A program made the position numbers and the translations under genes. From Actinomycetes bacterium (GTDB lineage: Bacteria; Actinomycetota; Acidimicrobiia; Acidimicrobiales; Palsa-688), in assembly GCA_021811865.1 (NCBI GenBank), contig JAKAQB010000020.1, forward strand, positions 1 to 51,569: a stretch of DNA of 51,569 nt. Direction: 5' to 3'. Positions 51,342 through 51,569 of this stretch are shown here, piece after piece. Below the pieces are notes generated by a model. The model made no database searches, had not been told where the DNA came from, and was given only the letters and a program-made list of their open reading frames with translations. Each line of letters starts with the position of its first letter. Position 1 is the first letter of the stretch.

Positions 51342-51569
51342 CCGTGCATGTCCCGAGTCCTTCGCGCACGGATCGCGCACGAAGCCCTTCCGGACGGCTG
51401 CACCGGCCACCTCTTCTGGTGCAAAACCCCTGGTCAGGGGTGGTGAGGTCTTCACGTTTGGGGTTGACCAGGTCGTTCGCGTCGTGATCGGCGGTTCACC
51501 CACGGGATAAGCGCCCACCGACCACACCCTGAGGCTCAGCGCCGCCGGGGAGTACGGGGATCGGCTTCG
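51342..51569. other. sequence after the integrase, no gene seen
   Basis: About 230 bases. A small hairpin CCCCTG-GT-CAGGGG lies near 51428-51441. This is where an island attachment site would be expected, but no tRNA end or duplicate of it was found in the window. Confidence 0.35.

Noticed and set aside
1..51569. CRISPR arrays, rRNA, riboswitches
   Set aside because: No regularly spaced repeats, rRNA motifs or recognisable aptamer found on either strand by eye.

Overview
The window is high-GC DNA with many GTG starts and 4-base stop/start overlaps. Gene content (SigE-like ECF sigma factor, NrtR-controlled nadABC, PucR-type GAF regulators, Lsr2-like and SCxAVG-type scraps) points to an actinobacterium, plausibly an Acidimicrobiia-like lineage. 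That placement is inference; there is no rRNA or other phylogenetic marker here.

Layout. 1-5.3 kb (minus): a sigma factor coupled to a membrane-anchored beta-propeller protein that runs off the window, then three coupled prepilin-like genes, the last carrying a ricin-type lectin region. 5.7-8.1 kb: an APC permease, a strong hairpin and a small membrane protein. 8.2-16.5 kb: a GAF/PucR regulator divergent from a four-gene ketone carboxylation operon (acetone carboxylase beta, alpha and gamma subunits plus an acyl-CoA synthetase), which would turn a ketone such as acetone into a beta-ketoacid and then its CoA ester. 16.5-17 kb: two gene remnants.

17-32.1 kb is the highlight: a complete bacterial microcompartment (BMC) locus in two divergent operons facing a 204-base control region with GGATAA repeats. 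The minus operon encodes a BMC-P pentamer protein, a BMC-H shell protein, a CoA-acylating aldehyde dehydrogenase, an EutJ-like actin-fold ATPase, a BMC-T shell protein, a malate/lactate dehydrogenase with an N-terminal extension, a zinc alcohol dehydrogenase and a GAF/PucR regulator. The plus operon encodes a lipocalin-like DUF7064-type protein, a HAD phosphatase, a standalone phosphohistidine swivel domain, a 473-residue protein I cannot assign, a 195-residue helical protein, a pyruvate-phosphate-dikinase-like protein whose PEP/pyruvate barrel has lost its catalytic residues, and a second BMC-H protein. No known signature enzyme (diol dehydratase, ethanolamine lyase, glycyl radical enzyme, aldolase) and no PduL or Pta is present. 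My reading is that a His-phosphoryl relay (dikinase-like protein, swivel domain, orphan 473-residue protein) activates an unknown substrate whose aldehyde product is oxidised to an acyl-CoA inside the shell, with NADH recycled by the two dehydrogenases.

32.2-37.1 kb is a boundary region of truncated transposases, a toxin-antitoxin pair between 17-base direct repeats, a methyltransferase and a scrapyard of gene fragments. 37.2-41.4 kb is core metabolism: nadA-nadB-nadC divergent from nrtR, with a palindromic operator between. 41.4-51.6 kb is a decayed island: several toxin-antitoxin modules (some broken), EAL, serine recombinase, Doc and excisionase remnants, and an integrase gene split by a roughly 1.5 kb insertion carrying an ERCC4/Lsr2-like nuclease gene. 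Frameshifts in this part could be true decay or assembly error; I cannot tell these apart from one sequence.
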